Source of the DNA: Rhizobium ecuadorense
GTDB taxonomy: Bacteria > Pseudomonadota > Alphaproteobacteria > Rhizobiales > Rhizobiaceae
Assembly: GCF_001187535.1 (NCBI RefSeq)
Contig: NZ_LFIO01000325.1
Coordinates: 1-41,263 of the forward strand
Direction: 5' to 3'
Length of the DNA: 41,263 bases
Within the stretch, counting starts at the first letter, position 1. Every line of letters starts with the position of its first letter. The notes under the pieces are model-generated. The model was not told where the DNA came from, searched no databases, and saw only the letters and a program-made list of their open reading frames with translations. Below, in pieces: positions 17,499 through 25,523 of the stretch. A program made the position numbers and the translations under genes.

Positions 17499-17601
17499 GA
17501 CCTCATCTTCCCTTGGGGACGATAGCAAGGCCGCGTCTCATTGCGCCTTATGGAAATCGGCTGCACGAGACACTATCTCTGGGCAAACAAGGAGACATCC
17601 A

Positions 17602-18111
17602 ATGACCGAAGAACGTGCAGTGCTCGCCGGCGGCTGCTTCTGGGGCATGCAGGACCTGGTCCGCCGATTGAACGGTGTGAGTTCGACCCGCGTCGGCTAT
17701 ACCGGCGGCGACGTGCCGAATGCGACCTACCGCAACCACGGGACCCATGCCGAAGGCATCGAGATCATCTTCGATCCGGCCAAGACCAGCTATCGCGACA
17801 TCCTCGAATTCTTCTTCCAGATCCACGATCCGAGCACGCGCAACCGCCAGGGCAACGACGTCGGCACGAGCTATCGCTCGGCGATCTTCTATACCAGCCC
17901 CGAGCAGGAGCGTGTCGCCAAGGATACGATCGCCGATGTCGACGCATCGGGCCTGTGGCCCGGCAAGGTCGTCACCGAAGTCGTGCCGGTGAGCGATTTC
18001 TGGGAGGCCGAGCCCGAGCATCAGGATTATCTGGAGCGGATCCCGAACGGCTATACCTGCCACTTCGTCCGGCCCGGCTGGAAGCTGCCGGTTCGGCAGA
18101 AGATCGCCTGA
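17602..18111 (+). CDS. msrA: Peptide-methionine (S)-S-oxide reductase MsrA
   Basis: This 169-residue enzyme reduces the S-epimer of methionine sulfoxide in proteins and free methionine, using thioredoxin as electron donor. The catalytic motif GGCFWG places the nucleophilic Cys at residue 12. Family blocks [41 protein letters not shown] and [12 protein letters not shown] are all present. The start is at MTEERAV with AAGGAG upstream. It stands alone, four bases from the convergent LysR gene. Its sulfur-redox role fits loosely with the CxxC flavoprotein upstream, but a repeat-containing gap separates them. Confidence 0.97.
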   Translation: MTEERAVLAGGCFWGMQDLVRRLNGVSSTRVGYTGGDVPNATYRNHGTHAEGIEIIFDPAKTSYRDILEFFFQIHDPSTRNRQGNDVGTSYRSAIFYTSPEQERVAKDTIADVDASGLWPGKVVTEVVPVSDFWEAEPEHQDYLERIPNGYTCHFVRPGWKLPVRQKIA

Positions 18112-18115
18112 GCCA

Positions 18116-18988
18116 TCAGGCCTCCATCGCCGCGCGGCTGGTTTGCAGAAGTGCGGCGATGAGGTTTGCCCGCGGCGACGAACGCGTCGCGACGATGCCG
18201 ACAGTGCGCATGGCCGACGCACGCGGCAGGGGCAGCTTGACGATATCGAGCCCAGCCGGCCACGGCGGCGCCCAATCCGGCACGATCGAGATCCCGAGAC
18301 CGCGATTGACCATCACCGCGATCGCCTCGAGCGCGTCGAGTTCGTAACGCTCGATGGGGCGAATGCCGATCTCGCGCAGATATTCGTCGGCGATATGGCC
18401 GCCCCATTGGTTGCGGTCGTAGCGGATGAAGGGTTGGGTCCTCAGCAGCTCGAGCGGATCGGCCCGCTGGAAGCTTCGCGGCGCGATCAGCACGAGGGGT
18501 TCCTGGCGCAGCGTATTGAAGGTCAGCGTCTTCTGCATCGGAAATCGCGGTTCGATGATGAAGGCCGCATCCAGCGCGCCGTTCAGAACCTCGGTATAGA
18601 GATCCATCCAAGCGCCCGGCCGGATGAAGATCTCGATCAGCGGAAAATCCTGGGCAAGACGGTGGAGAATGTCGGGAACAAGACCCGTCAGAGCCGTGTT
18701 GATCGCGCCGAGCCGCATCTCGCCCGAGATCGTCGCGGTACCGGCCATCGCTTTCAGGTCGCGTGTATCGCGCACCAGGTCCCTGCAGCGTTCGAGAATG
18801 GCAAAACCCGCCTCGGTCGGCCGCATGACGCGGCCGGAGCGCACCAGCAGCCGCACCCCCAATTCAACCTCCAACGCACGGATGCGCTGGGCGACGGCGG
18901 CCGGCGTCAGGTTCAGCCGCTGGGCGGCCTGCGCCAGCGAGTGCCGCTCGGCAACGACAATGAAGGTTTCGAGAAAACGCGTGTCCAT
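18116..18988 (-). CDS. LysR family transcriptional regulator
   Basis: This is a 290-residue regulator. The winged helix-turn-helix at residues 1-60 reads FLETFIVVAERHSLAQAAQRL, then VAQRIRALEVELGVRLL. A substrate-binding domain follows from about residue 90 (GEMRLGAINTALTGLVPDIL). It is divergent from the SDR/RraA gene pair. An ATAG-N5-CTAT inverted repeat lies directly before its start codon and is a natural place for autorepression plus activation of the rightward pair. The coinducer is unknown, probably the pathway's substrate. Confidence 0.93.
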   Translation of the reverse strand: MDTRFLETFIVVAERHSLAQAAQRLNLTPAAVAQRIRALEVELGVRLLVRSGRVMRPTEAGFAILERCRDLVRDTRDLKAMAGTATISGEMRLGAINTALTGLVPDILHRLAQDFPLIEIFIRPGAWMDLYTEVLNGALDAAFIIEPRFPMQKTLTFNTLRQEPLVLIAPRSFQRADPLELLRTQPFIRYDRNQWGGHIADEYLREIGIRPIERYELDALEAIAVMVNRGLGISIVPDWAPPWPAGLDIVKLPLPRASAMRTVGIVATRSSPRANLIAALLQTSRAAMEA

Positions 18989-18989
18989 C

Positions 18990-19004
18990 GATAGTTTTTC
19001 TATC
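18990..19004. promoter_or_regulatory. LysR-type operator candidate
   Basis: GATAG, five T, CTATC: a perfect 5-base inverted repeat with T-N11-A geometry, two bases upstream of the LysR start codon. AT-rich DNA and a TTGAAC -35-like hexamer (19007-19012) face the SDR gene. Confidence 0.55.
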
Positions 19005-19085
19005 TCTTGAACGAAGCAAAAGCGATATTTTATTTACAGTTCGATGCTCCGAAAGATGGCTCGACCATCTGAGGAGACGAGCGAC

Positions 19086-19871
19086 ATGGATTTGGGCCTC
19101 ACGGATAAGACAGCTCTTGTGCTTGGCGCCGGCGGCGGACTGGGCAGTGCGATCGCCGCGAGGCTTGCGCGCGAAGGCACCAGAATTGTCGCTGCGGATA
19201 TCGATCTCGCCGCCGCGCAAAAGACCGCAGCGACAATCGAATCCGAAGGCGGCAAGGCGCTGGCGTTGCAATGGGATCTTGCCGATCTCGCCTCGATCGA
19301 TGCGCATGTCGCCGCAATCGAACGTGACGTCGGACCGGTCGATATCCTCATCAACAATACCGGCGGCCCGCCGCCGACCATGGTTTCCGGCCAGGACGCT
19401 GATGTCTGGAACCGGTATTTCCAGAGCATGGTGCTCTCCGTCATCTCGATAGCCGATCGCGTCCTGCCTGGGATGCGGGCGCGCAAATGGGGGCGCATCG
19501 TCACCTCGACCTCGTCGGGCGTGGTCGCGCCGATCCCCAATCTCGGCATCTCGAACGCGCTGCGCCTGTCGCTGGTGGGATGGTCGAAAACCTTGGCGCG
19601 CGAGGTTGGCCGCGACGGCATCACCGTCAACATCGTCCTGCCGGGCCGCATTGCCACCGGCCGCATCACCTTCCTCGATGAGCAGAAGGCCAAGCGCGAA
19701 AACCGATCCATTGATGACGTCATCACTGAAAGTACCGGCGGCATTCCGCTCGGCCGTTATGGCCGGCCGGAAGAATACGGCAATGTCGTCGCCTTCCTGG
19801 CGAGCGAACCCGCCTCCTATCTCACCGGATCGGTGATCCGCGTCGACGGCGGCATGATCCAGAGCATCTAG
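19086..19871 (+). CDS. SDR-family protein with degenerate catalytic tetrad
   Basis: This is a 261-residue protein with the short-chain dehydrogenase fold. The nucleotide motif is GAGGGLG (residues 14-20), the NNAG equivalent NNTG (90-93), then RIVTSTSSG and a C-terminal LTGSVIRVDGG. At the place of the catalytic YxxxK it reads SNALR (residues 156-160), so Tyr and Lys are replaced by Ser and Arg. A reductase-like subgroup with imperfect tetrads is known, so activity may differ or use another mechanism. The start at MDLGLTD is chosen for GGAG upstream. It is 25 bp before the RraA-like gene and under LysR control. Confidence 0.85.
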   Translation: MDLGLTDKTALVLGAGGGLGSAIAARLAREGTRIVAADIDLAAAQKTAATIESEGGKALALQWDLADLASIDAHVAAIERDVGPVDILINNTGGPPPTMVSGQDADVWNRYFQSMVLSVISIADRVLPGMRARKWGRIVTSTSSGVVAPIPNLGISNALRLSLVGWSKTLAREVGRDGITVNIVLPGRIATGRITFLDEQKAKRENRSIDDVITESTGGIPLGRYGRPEEYGNVVAFLASEPASYLTGSVIRVDGGMIQSI

Positions 19872-19896
19872 ACGAAACCTGATTGGAAACGATACA

Positions 19897-20595
19897 ATGG
19901 CCCTCGACGCTCAAGCAATAGCAACCCTCAACACCGTCTCGACGGCGACCCTGACGACCGTTCTTCTGAAGAAGGGACTACGGAACGTCTGGATTCGCGG
20001 CGCCGTTCCGCTGAAGCCCGGCCAGCCGCGCATCGTCGGCCCGGCCTTCACCCTGCGTTTCGTTCCAGCCCGTGAAGATCTGGCGACACCCGCCTCCTGG
20101 GCCTCGCCGATCTCGACACGTGGCGCAATCGAGGCGATGCCTGAAGGTTGCGTTGCGGTCGTCGATGCGATGGGTGTCACCGATGCCGGCATTTTCGGCG
20201 ATATCCTCTGCGCCCGCATGCAGAAGCGCGGTGTCGCGGCCCTCGTCACCGACGGCGTCGTGCGAGACGTCGCCGGTGTGCTCGACAGCCACCTGCCGGT
20301 CTGGTGCCGCGGCGTCGCAGCCCCCCCTTCGGTCGCCGGCCTCACATTCGTCGCCTGGCAGCAGCCGATCGGCTGTGGCGGCGTCGCGGTCTTCCCCGAT
20401 GACATCATCGTCGTCGACCAGGACGGCGCGGTGCTGATTCCGGCCGATCTGCTCGACACCGTGCTCGATGAAGCGCCGGAACAGGAGCGTATGGAAGCCT
20501 GGATCATGACCAGGATCGATGACGGCGTGCCGCTGCCCGGCCTCTATCCGATGAACGCCGATACCAGGGCGCTCTACGAGGCTTCGAAGAAATAA
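19897..20595 (+). CDS. RraA-like family protein (putative 4-hydroxy-4-methyl-2-oxoglutarate aldolase type)
   Basis: This is a 232-residue protein of the RraA/HMG-aldolase family. The conserved active-site pattern is visible: GD at residues 101-102, then DG at 119-120 and RD at 123-124 in ALVTDGVVRDVAG. These bind divalent metal and pyruvate in aldolase members. The real reaction may be cleavage of a branched hydroxy-oxo acid, oxaloacetate decarboxylation, or something else. RraA proper, a regulator of RNase E, is shorter. It follows the SDR gene closely and ends in a terminator. A catabolic role is inferred from the neighbours. Confidence 0.85.
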   Translation: MALDAQAIATLNTVSTATLTTVLLKKGLRNVWIRGAVPLKPGQPRIVGPAFTLRFVPAREDLATPASWASPISTRGAIEAMPEGCVAVVDAMGVTDAGIFGDILCARMQKRGVAALVTDGVVRDVAGVLDSHLPVWCRGVAAPPSVAGLTFVAWQQPIGCGGVAVFPDDIIVVDQDGAVLIPADLLDTVLDEAPEQERMEAWIMTRIDDGVPLPGLYPMNADTRALYEASKK

Positions 20596-20618
20596 TTTTC
20601 AGGCCAAATTGAATTGAA

Positions 20619-20649
20619 AGGGTCGCTGCGTCGCGAGCCTTTTTGTTTT
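20619..20649 (+). terminator. Rho-independent terminator after the RraA-like gene
   Basis: AGGGTCGC (20619-20626) pairs with GCGAGCCT (20633-20640) with one mismatch, followed by a T-rich run (CCTTTTTGTTTT). Confidence 0.75.
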
Positions 20650-20694
20650 GGCTCAAATTGAAACTGCCCCGGAAAGCCGGAAACCCGTCGCATC

Positions 20695-21984
20695 TCAATG
20701 ACCCGGCGTGTAGTCCAGGCCGCCGTCGATCCGCGTCGGGCGCCCGTCCAGGAAAAGCTCGCCGATGCGCGGCGCTGAACGGGCGATGACCTTGCCGCGG
20801 CGGATCACCGCCAGCCGATTGGGCTTCAGCCGCAGCGCTTCCAGCGTGTCGCTTGCCTGAAGGATGACGAGGTCGGCATTGCATCCTTTCTCCAGGCCGT
20901 AGCCTGCAAGCCCCATCGTCTTCGCCGAATTGACGGTCAGGGCATCGAAGATCTTCTTCTTGTCGTCGATGCCGGCCATCTGCGCGACATGGATCGCCAT
21001 ATGGCCGACCTCCAGCATGTCGCCCGATCCCATCGAATACCAGGGGTCCATGACGCAATCGTGCCCGAAGGAGACATTCAGCCCGGCGTCCATCAGCTCG
21101 CGCACCCGGGTCATGCCGCGGCGTTTCGGATAGGTATCGTGCCGGCCCTGCAGCATGATGTTGATCAGCGGGTTGGGGATGACGTTGATCTTAGCCTCCG
21201 CCATCAGCGGGATGAGTTTCGAGACATAATAATTGTCCATCGAATGCATCGATGTCAGATGCGAACCGGCGACGCGTCCCTGCAGGCCGAAGCGGATGGT
21301 TTCAGCCGCCAGCGTCTCGATATGGCGCGACAGCGGATCGTCGGTTTCGTCGCAATGCATGTCGACCGGCAGGCCGCGATCGGCGGCGATGCGGCAGAGC
21401 GCCTCGACCGAGGCCGTCCCTTCGCCCATCGTCCGTTCGAAGTGAGGAATGCCGCCGACGATATCGACGCCCATGTCGAGCGCCCGGTTGAGCGCATCGA
21501 CCGCGCCCGGCGAGCGGTAATAGCCGTCCTGCGGGAAGGCGACCAACTGCAGATCGATATAGGGCGCGACCCTCTCGCGGACCTCGATCATCGCCTCGAC
21601 GGTCACCAGCCTGGGATCGCTGGTATCGACATGGCTGCGGATGAAAAGCAGGCCTTGCGTCACCGCCAGATCGCAATAGCGCAGCGCGCGATCGACCAGT
21701 TCCTCCTTGGTCACGATCGGGCGCAGCTCCCCCCAGAGCGCGATGCCCTCGAGCAGCGTACCCGACACGTTCATCCGCGGCAGGCCAAGCGATAGCGTGG
21801 CGTCCATGTGAAAATGCGGATCGATAAAGGGCGGGCTGACCAGCCTGCCGGTTGCGTCGATTTCCTCCGGCGCCTGCGCCTGCAGATTGCGCTCGACGGC
21901 GATGATCCTGTCGCCCTCGATACCGATGTCGATGCCGGTTCGGCCATCAGGGAGATTTGCGTTTCTGACGATCAGATCGAACAT
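20695..21984 (-). CDS. CodA-like amidohydrolase (cytosine/creatinine deaminase-type)
   Basis: This is a 429-residue metal-dependent hydrolase. Metal ligands are H57 and H59 in DPHFHMD, H210 in MHCDETDD with general acid E213, and D309 in FGHDC. The block QGRHDTYPKRRGMTRV is nearly that of E. coli CodA. In CodA the metal Asp is followed by a second Asp contacting the base; here it is Cys310, which argues for a substrate other than cytosine. The start at MFDLIVR has AGAGG upstream. The frame is open beyond it but belongs to the permease gene. It is the last gene of the BMP importer operon. Confidence 0.85.
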   Translation of the reverse strand: MFDLIVRNANLPDGRTGIDIGIEGDRIIAVERNLQAQAPEEIDATGRLVSPPFIDPHFHMDATLSLGLPRMNVSGTLLEGIALWGELRPIVTKEELVDRALRYCDLAVTQGLLFIRSHVDTSDPRLVTVEAMIEVRERVAPYIDLQLVAFPQDGYYRSPGAVDALNRALDMGVDIVGGIPHFERTMGEGTASVEALCRIAADRGLPVDMHCDETDDPLSRHIETLAAETIRFGLQGRVAGSHLTSMHSMDNYYVSKLIPLMAEAKINVIPNPLINIMLQGRHDTYPKRRGMTRVRELMDAGLNVSFGHDCVMDPWYSMGSGDMLEVGHMAIHVAQMAGIDDKKKIFDALTVNSAKTMGLAGYGLEKGCNADLVILQASDTLEALRLKPNRLAVIRRGKVIARSAPRIGELFLDGRPTRIDGGLDYTPGH

Positions 21985-22010
21985 CGGAGCCTCTTTGGAT
22001 GTGGACGGTC

Positions 22011-22955
22011 TCAGCGCTCGCCGCGACGATAGGGTTGCATCAGCGCCTGCGGGACGCGGGCGCGGCGGGCCATGACGGCTAGCGCGGCAATGGAAAGGAT
22101 ATAGGGCGTCATCAGGAAGAGCTGATAGGGTACAAGTCCGCTCAGCGCAGTTTGCAGCCGAAGCTGAAAGGCATCGAAGAAGGCGAAGAGCAGAGCGCCG
22201 AACAGCGCGCGTCCCGGCCGCCAGGAGGCGAACACGACAAGCGCGATGCAGATCCAGCCGCGCCCCTGCACCATGGTCGGGAAGAAGCTGTTGAACGCCG
22301 ACAATGTCAGAAAAGCGCCGCCCATTCCCATCAGCGCGCTGCCGATGATGATTGCACCGTATCGCACCTTCATCGGATTGACGCCCTGGGCTTCGGCTGC
22401 ATGCGGATTTTCGCCGGTCATGCGGATTGCGAGCCCCACGGGAGTTCGGAAGATGATGTAGGCCATCAGGAGGGCAATCACGATCGCAAGATAGGTCGGC
22501 GCCGTCTGCGTAAAGAAGGCCGGGCCGATGAACGGCAGCGTCGAGAGGCCGGGGATGGCGATCGGCTGGAAGGGCACGATGGTGGGCGGCGTATTGGCAA
22601 GCGGCACGATCAGCCGGAAGACATAATAACTGAAACTGGAGGCAAAGAGCGTGACGCCGAGACCGGAGACATGCTGGGACAGGCCGAGTGTCACCGTCAG
22701 CCCCGCATGCAGCAGGCCGAAGATGCCGCCGGAGACCGCGGCGATCAGCAGGCCGGTCCACAGATCGGCGCCGTGATAGACGGAAAGCCAGCCGATCATC
22801 GCGCCGAAGGTCATGATGCCTTCGATACCGAGATTGAGCACGCCGGCCCGTTCGCAGAGCAGGGCGCCGAGCGTGCCGAAAATCAGCGGCGTGGCGATCC
22901 GCAGGACTGCCGCCCAGAGCCCGGCGGAGGCGATGATATCGAACAGTTGCGTCAT
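22011..22955 (-). CDS. BMP-type ABC transporter permease (YufQ/NupC-like)
   Basis: This is a 314-residue inner-membrane permease with about eight or more hydrophobic segments. It opens with TPLIFGTLGALLCERAGVLNLGIEGIM, whose ERAGxLNLGIEGxM block is diagnostic of the nucleoside/BMP branch. The start is the ATG in the 4-base ATGA overlap with the upstream permease gene. An open frame beyond it is a shadow. It pairs with the neighbouring permease to form the channel. Confidence 0.9.
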   Translation of the reverse strand: MTQLFDIIASAGLWAAVLRIATPLIFGTLGALLCERAGVLNLGIEGIMTFGAMIGWLSVYHGADLWTGLLIAAVSGGIFGLLHAGLTVTLGLSQHVSGLGVTLFASSFSYYVFRLIVPLANTPPTIVPFQPIAIPGLSTLPFIGPAFFTQTAPTYLAIVIALLMAYIIFRTPVGLAIRMTGENPHAAEAQGVNPMKVRYGAIIIGSALMGMGGAFLTLSAFNSFFPTMVQGRGWICIALVVFASWRPGRALFGALLFAFFDAFQLRLQTALSGLVPYQLFLMTPYILSIAALAVMARRARVPQALMQPYRRGER

Positions 22956-24001
22956 CGCCTTATCCTGTATTGGGTGAAGAACAGTGCGATCAGCATCGTC
23001 AGCAGCGACAGCGCCACGGTAACGTCGGCAATATAGGTCGGGATGCCGAGACCCCGGCTCATGCCGTCGGCGCCGACGAACATCGTGGCGGTGAAAATGG
23101 CGGCGAAGACGACGCCGAGCGGATTGAGGTTGGCGAGCATGGCGACGACGATGCCGGCATAGCCGAAACCGGGCGACAGGTCCGTCGTCACATAACCCTT
23201 GACGCCCATCACCTCGATCGCTCCGGCGAGCCCCGCAAGCCCGCCCGAGAGACAAGCAACCTTCACCAGTGTTCTGCCGAGCGGCACGCCTGCGAAGACC
23301 GCGCCGGCGGGACTGAGGCCTGCTGCGCGAGACTGCATGCCGAAGACCGTGCGGGACTGGACGAAGTGGACGACGACCGCCAGGGCGATCGCAATCGCCA
23401 AACCGATATGCAGGCGCGAGCGGGCGATCAGCTTCGGCAGCATGGCATGATCGCTGACGGATTGCGACTGCGGCCAGCCGAAGGCGAGCGGATCCTTGAG
23501 AACGCCGTCGATGAGCATCGAGACGAAAAGCACGGCGATGAAGTTCAGGAGCAGGCTGGTAACGACCTCATCGACGGAAAAGCGCAGCCTGAGCCACAGC
23601 GGAACCAGGATCAGCACCATGCCGGCAATCGCGCCGATCAGCAGCAGGAGTGGGATAAGGATGGGTGCCGGAAGATTGCCGAGCAGTTTCGAGCTTGCCG
23701 CCGCGACGGCGATGGCGCCGAGGTAGAATTGGCCCTCGGCGCCGATATTCCAGAGCCGCGCGCGAAAGGCGACGGCAGCGGCAAGTCCGGTCAGCATCAG
23801 TGGTGTTGCCCGCGTCAGTGTTTCGGTCGCCGAAAGCCGCGAGCCGAAGGCACCGGTCAGGATGCGCCAATAGGCATCCAGAACAGGTGCGCCGGCGATC
23901 GAGATCAAGATGCCCGCCAGCGCCAGTGCTGCAATGACCGCGACGACAGGCGTGAATATCAGCAGGGAAAGCGGACGGTGTTCGCGGCGCTCAAATCGCA
24001 T
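22952..24001 (-). CDS. BMP-type ABC transporter permease (YufP/NupB-like)
   Basis: This is a 349-residue permease. It has the branch-specific segment PLMLTGLAAAVAFRARLWNIGAEGQ-like at about residues 67-92, then many hydrophobic helices, including ALAVVVHFVQSRTVFGMQSRA before the last group. It overlaps the ATPase gene by 11 bp and the next permease gene by 4 bp. Subunit of the same importer as 23991-25523. Confidence 0.9.
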   Translation of the reverse strand: MRFERREHRPLSLLIFTPVVAVIAALALAGILISIAGAPVLDAYWRILTGAFGSRLSATETLTRATPLMLTGLAAAVAFRARLWNIGAEGQFYLGAIAVAAASSKLLGNLPAPILIPLLLLIGAIAGMVLILVPLWLRLRFSVDEVVTSLLLNFIAVLFVSMLIDGVLKDPLAFGWPQSQSVSDHAMLPKLIARSRLHIGLAIAIALAVVVHFVQSRTVFGMQSRAAGLSPAGAVFAGVPLGRTLVKVACLSGGLAGLAGAIEVMGVKGYVTTDLSPGFGYAGIVVAMLANLNPLGVVFAAIFTATMFVGADGMSRGLGIPTYIADVTVALSLLTMLIALFFTQYRIRR

Positions 24002-25523
24002 GATCGGCCTCGCGGGTCTCTTGCCATTCCCCAGCCATCATCAGCCCCAGCCTGCGGGCGTCGGCGCCATCGGCGTCGACGGGCGGCGACAGCCGGCCGC
24101 CGACGATCGCCTGGATACGGTCTGCGAGCGCGATCACCTCGTCAAGATCCTCCGAGATCAGCAGCACGGCGGTCCCCTGCCGGCGGGCTTCGAGCAGGCG
24201 CGCATGCACGGCGGCCACGGCCCCTTCGTCGAGGCCGCGGGCAGGCTGGGCGGCAATCAGGATGCGCGGCCGCCGATAGAGGCTGCGCCCGAGAATGAGC
24301 TTCTGCATATTGCCGCCGGACAGCAGCCGCGTGCGGATCGCCGGGCCGCCGCCGCGAACGTCGAAGCCGTCGATGATCTCGCGCGCGAAGGTTATGCCCG
24401 CCTTGCGGTTGACGAGACCGTGGCGGGAGAAGGCCGGCGAGGCGAGGCGCTCCAGCACGGCGTTTTCCCAGATCGCCATTTCGCCGATCACGCCCTCATG
24501 GTTGCGGTCCTCGGGAATGCGGCCGATGCCCGCGTCGACGACATCGGCGACGCCAAGATTGCCGACCACTTCGCCAAACAGCCTGAGGTCGCCGCCGCTG
24601 CGCGCCAGCGTCCCGGAAAGAAGATGCGCCAACGCCGCCTGACCATTGCCCGAAACGCCGATAATGCCGAGGATCTCTCCCTGGTGCAGCCGAAAGCTGA
24701 TCGATTTCAGACGATCGATGCCACCGGTTCGCGCGGTCACGCCTGAAGCCTCTAGCGCAACGGCGCCGGGGGTCGACGGTTCGCGAACGGGCCGCGTTAC
24801 GCGGTGCCCGACCATCAGCTCGGCAAGTTCCGCCTTGCTCGTTTCCGATGCTCTGCGCTCGGCGACCATCCTGCCTGCGCGCAGCACGACGATGCGGTCT
24901 GCCGCCGCCATCACCTCGTCGAGTTTATGCGAGATGAAGATCAGCGACAGGCCCTGGCGGGCCATTTCCTTCAGGGTCGTGAACAGCCGCTCGGCTTCGA
25001 TATTGGTCAGCACCGCCGTCGGCTCGTCGAGGATCAGGATGCGGGCATCGTTGTAAAGCGCCTTGAGGATTTCCACTCTTTGCTGCTCGCCGACCGAAAG
25101 GTCGCCAAGGCGGGCATCCGGATCGACTTGCAGGCCGAAGCGCTCGGAAATGGCCAGCAGTTTCTTGCGCGCCGCCGATGTTGCCGATCGCCAGGACCAC
25201 AGCCCTTCCGTGCCGGTCATGACGTTTTCGAGAACGGTCAGATTGGGCGCGAGCGAGAAATGCTGATGCACCATGCCGACGCCGGCGCGGATCGCCGCGC
25301 GCGGCTTGCCCTGCAGCAGCTCGGCGCCGTCAATCAAAATTCGGCCGGCATCCGGCACATAGTGGCCGAAAAGGATGCTCATCAGCGTGGTCTTGCCCGC
25401 GCCGTTCTCGCCGAGCAGGGCAACGACCTCGCCCCTGGCCAGCATCATGGAAATATCGTCATTGGCAAGGTTGGCGCCGAAACGTTTGCTGACGCCGACA
25501 ATTTCCAGAACCGGCCCGGTCAT
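23991..25523 (-). CDS. BMP-type ABC transporter ATP-binding protein, two fused ATPase domains
   Basis: This is a 510-residue double ATPase. The first domain is complete, with Walker A GENGAGKTT, signature LSVGEQQRVEILKAL and Walker B LILDEPTAVL. The second has a degenerate Walker A, GVSGNGQAAL, with signature LLSGGNMQK and a Walker B-like segment, LIAAQPARGLD, as usual in YufO/RbsA-type proteins. The start is placed at MTGPVLEI, inside a 4-base overlap with the amidase stop codon. An alternative start 12 codons upstream lies inside the amidase gene. Confidence 0.92.
   Translation of the reverse strand: MTGPVLEIVGVSKRFGANLANDDISMMLARGEVVALLGENGAGKTTLMSILFGHYVPDAGRILIDGAELLQGKPRAAIRAGVGMVHQHFSLAPNLTVLENVMTGTEGLWSWRSATSAARKKLLAISERFGLQVDPDARLGDLSVGEQQRVEILKALYNDARILILDEPTAVLTNIEAERLFTTLKEMARQGLSLIFISHKLDEVMAAADRIVVLRAGRMVAERRASETSKAELAELMVGHRVTRPVREPSTPGAVALEASGVTARTGGIDRLKSISFRLHQGEILGIIGVSGNGQAALAHLLSGTLARSGGDLRLFGEVVGNLGVADVVDAGIGRIPEDRNHEGVIGEMAIWENAVLERLASPAFSRHGLVNRKAGITFAREIIDGFDVRGGGPAIRTRLLSGGNMQKLILGRSLYRRPRILIAAQPARGLDEGAVAAVHARLLEARRQGTAVLLISEDLDEVIALADRIQAIVGGRLSPPVDADGADARRLGLMMAGEWQETREADHAI

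Larger units (their letters stand above)
17184..17601. other. 418-bp gene-free region after the flavoprotein gene
   Basis: It contains a GC-rich hairpin (17259-17281) and repeat copy B (17362-17498), both listed separately, and the msrA ribosome site at its right end. Short frames across it look like chance. No promoter for msrA was convincing. Confidence 0.5.

Noticed and set aside
21985..22761. An N-terminal extension of the CodA-like enzyme to 688 residues
   Set aside because: The extension reads the permease gene in another frame; the family N-terminus and a ribosome site occur at 21984.
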